Source: a virus. Taken from it: a DNA stretch of 28,926 nucleotides. This document shows positions 28,741-28,926 of the stretch, in pieces. The stretch lies in IMG/VR virus record IMGVR_UViG_3300047319_000419, positions 1-28,926 of that record. One strand, given 5' to 3'. The notes under the pieces were generated by a model. It was not told the DNA's origin. It saw nothing but the letters and a program-made list of their open reading frames with translations, and ran no database searches. Both the position numbers and the translations under genes were made by a program. Position 1 is the first letter of the stretch. Each line of letters begins with the position of its first letter.

Positions 28741-28926
28741 CCGGCGTTGAGGACTTCTACGTCCACAAGGTCACGGTGGAGACATGGTTGGGGACGGGCG
28801 CTGTCGGTGACGTGTACCAGGTCCCGGCGGTCGTGCCCGGGTTCCTGGAGGGCAAGGTCCGCCTCGTGCGCGACAGTACGGGCCAGCAGGTCACGGCGGC
28901 GTCCACGTTCTACTGTGCCGCGGCGG
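28737..28926 (+). CDS. Head-to-tail stopper-like protein (3' end outside window)
   Basis: Begins with an ATGA overlap on the adaptor gene and stays open to the window edge (63 residues). Y-V-H-K-V-T-V-E-T-W-L-G-T-G, then V-P-G-F-L-E-G-K-V-R-L-V-R and T-A-A-S-T-F-Y-C is the beta-barrel start of head-closure proteins. Position after the adaptor supports this. Confidence 0.68.
   Translation, partial: MTGVEDFYVHKVTVETWLGTGAVGDVYQVPAVVPGFLEGKVRLVRDSTGQQVTAASTFYCAAA

Noticed and set aside
1-28926. CRISPR array, insertion sequence or toxin-antitoxin pair
   Set aside because: No regular spacer-repeat structure, transposase motif, terminal inverted repeats or recognisable toxin family was seen; the only regular repeats are the operator motifs and the coding repeats at 19844.

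Overview
The window is most of the genome of a temperate tailed phage (siphovirus-like gene set) of a high-GC Gram-positive host, probably a Micrococcales actinobacterium such as Arthrobacter. The evidence is the GC-rich third codon positions, frequent GTG starts, dense 4-base ATGA/GTGA overlaps, and small-protein families (WH-type replication protein, DUF7455-like CDRCG protein, RecE-like/RecT pair, P22-like coat) typical of actinophages. I see no host chromosomal genes, tRNAs, CRISPR arrays or insertion sequences.

Layout. 1-2.7 kb: end of the late module (endolysin C-terminus, holin, beta-helix tail spike) closed by a strong terminator. 2.7-3.7 kb: a non-coding stretch packed with copies of a 15-base motif (CGAAACNNNGTGTAR) followed by a two-gene rightward unit. 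3.7-6.0 kb: leftward lysogeny module (tyrosine integrase, ImmA-like HExxH metallopeptidase, HTH repressor). 6.0-6.4 kb: divergent control region with helically phased TTGCAC repeats. 6.4-13.4 kb: rightward early operon: Cro-like protein, nine small proteins, RecE-like nuclease, RecT annealase, SSB, replication-initiator-like protein, C5 cytosine methyltransferase, Hjc-like PD-(D/E)XK nuclease. 13.4-16.4 kb: a second rightward operon of small unknown genes preceded by two inverted copies of the 15-base motif. 16.4-18.8 kb: a third promoter with another motif copy, an immediate terminator hairpin, a few small genes and a broken metallophosphoesterase. 18.8-21.5 kb: virion-like genes including a protein with nine 20-residue repeats and a permuted NlpC/P60-like protein. 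21.5-28.9 kb: packaging and head module (small and large terminase, portal, MuF-type minor capsid protein, scaffold, coat, head decoration/connector genes), cut by the window end.

The early genes run straight into the terminase, and the lysis/tail-spike genes lie directly beside the integrase. An integrated prophage would have host DNA next to an att site there, so the sequence looks like a circular or end-joined, unintegrated phage genome.

The most interesting signal is the dispersed 15-base motif. Nine perfect and two near copies occur only in three non-coding control regions, twice as inverted pairs and twice touching a shared -10 sequence. It differs from the TTGCAC repeats at the repressor/Cro switch, so the phage seems to carry two separate operator systems, the second resembling the stoperators of mycobacteriophage L5. 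Other points to check are the frame-broken metallophosphoesterase, a probable frame disruption in the replication gene, a promoter running straight into a terminator, and a 15-bp hairpin inside a head gene.
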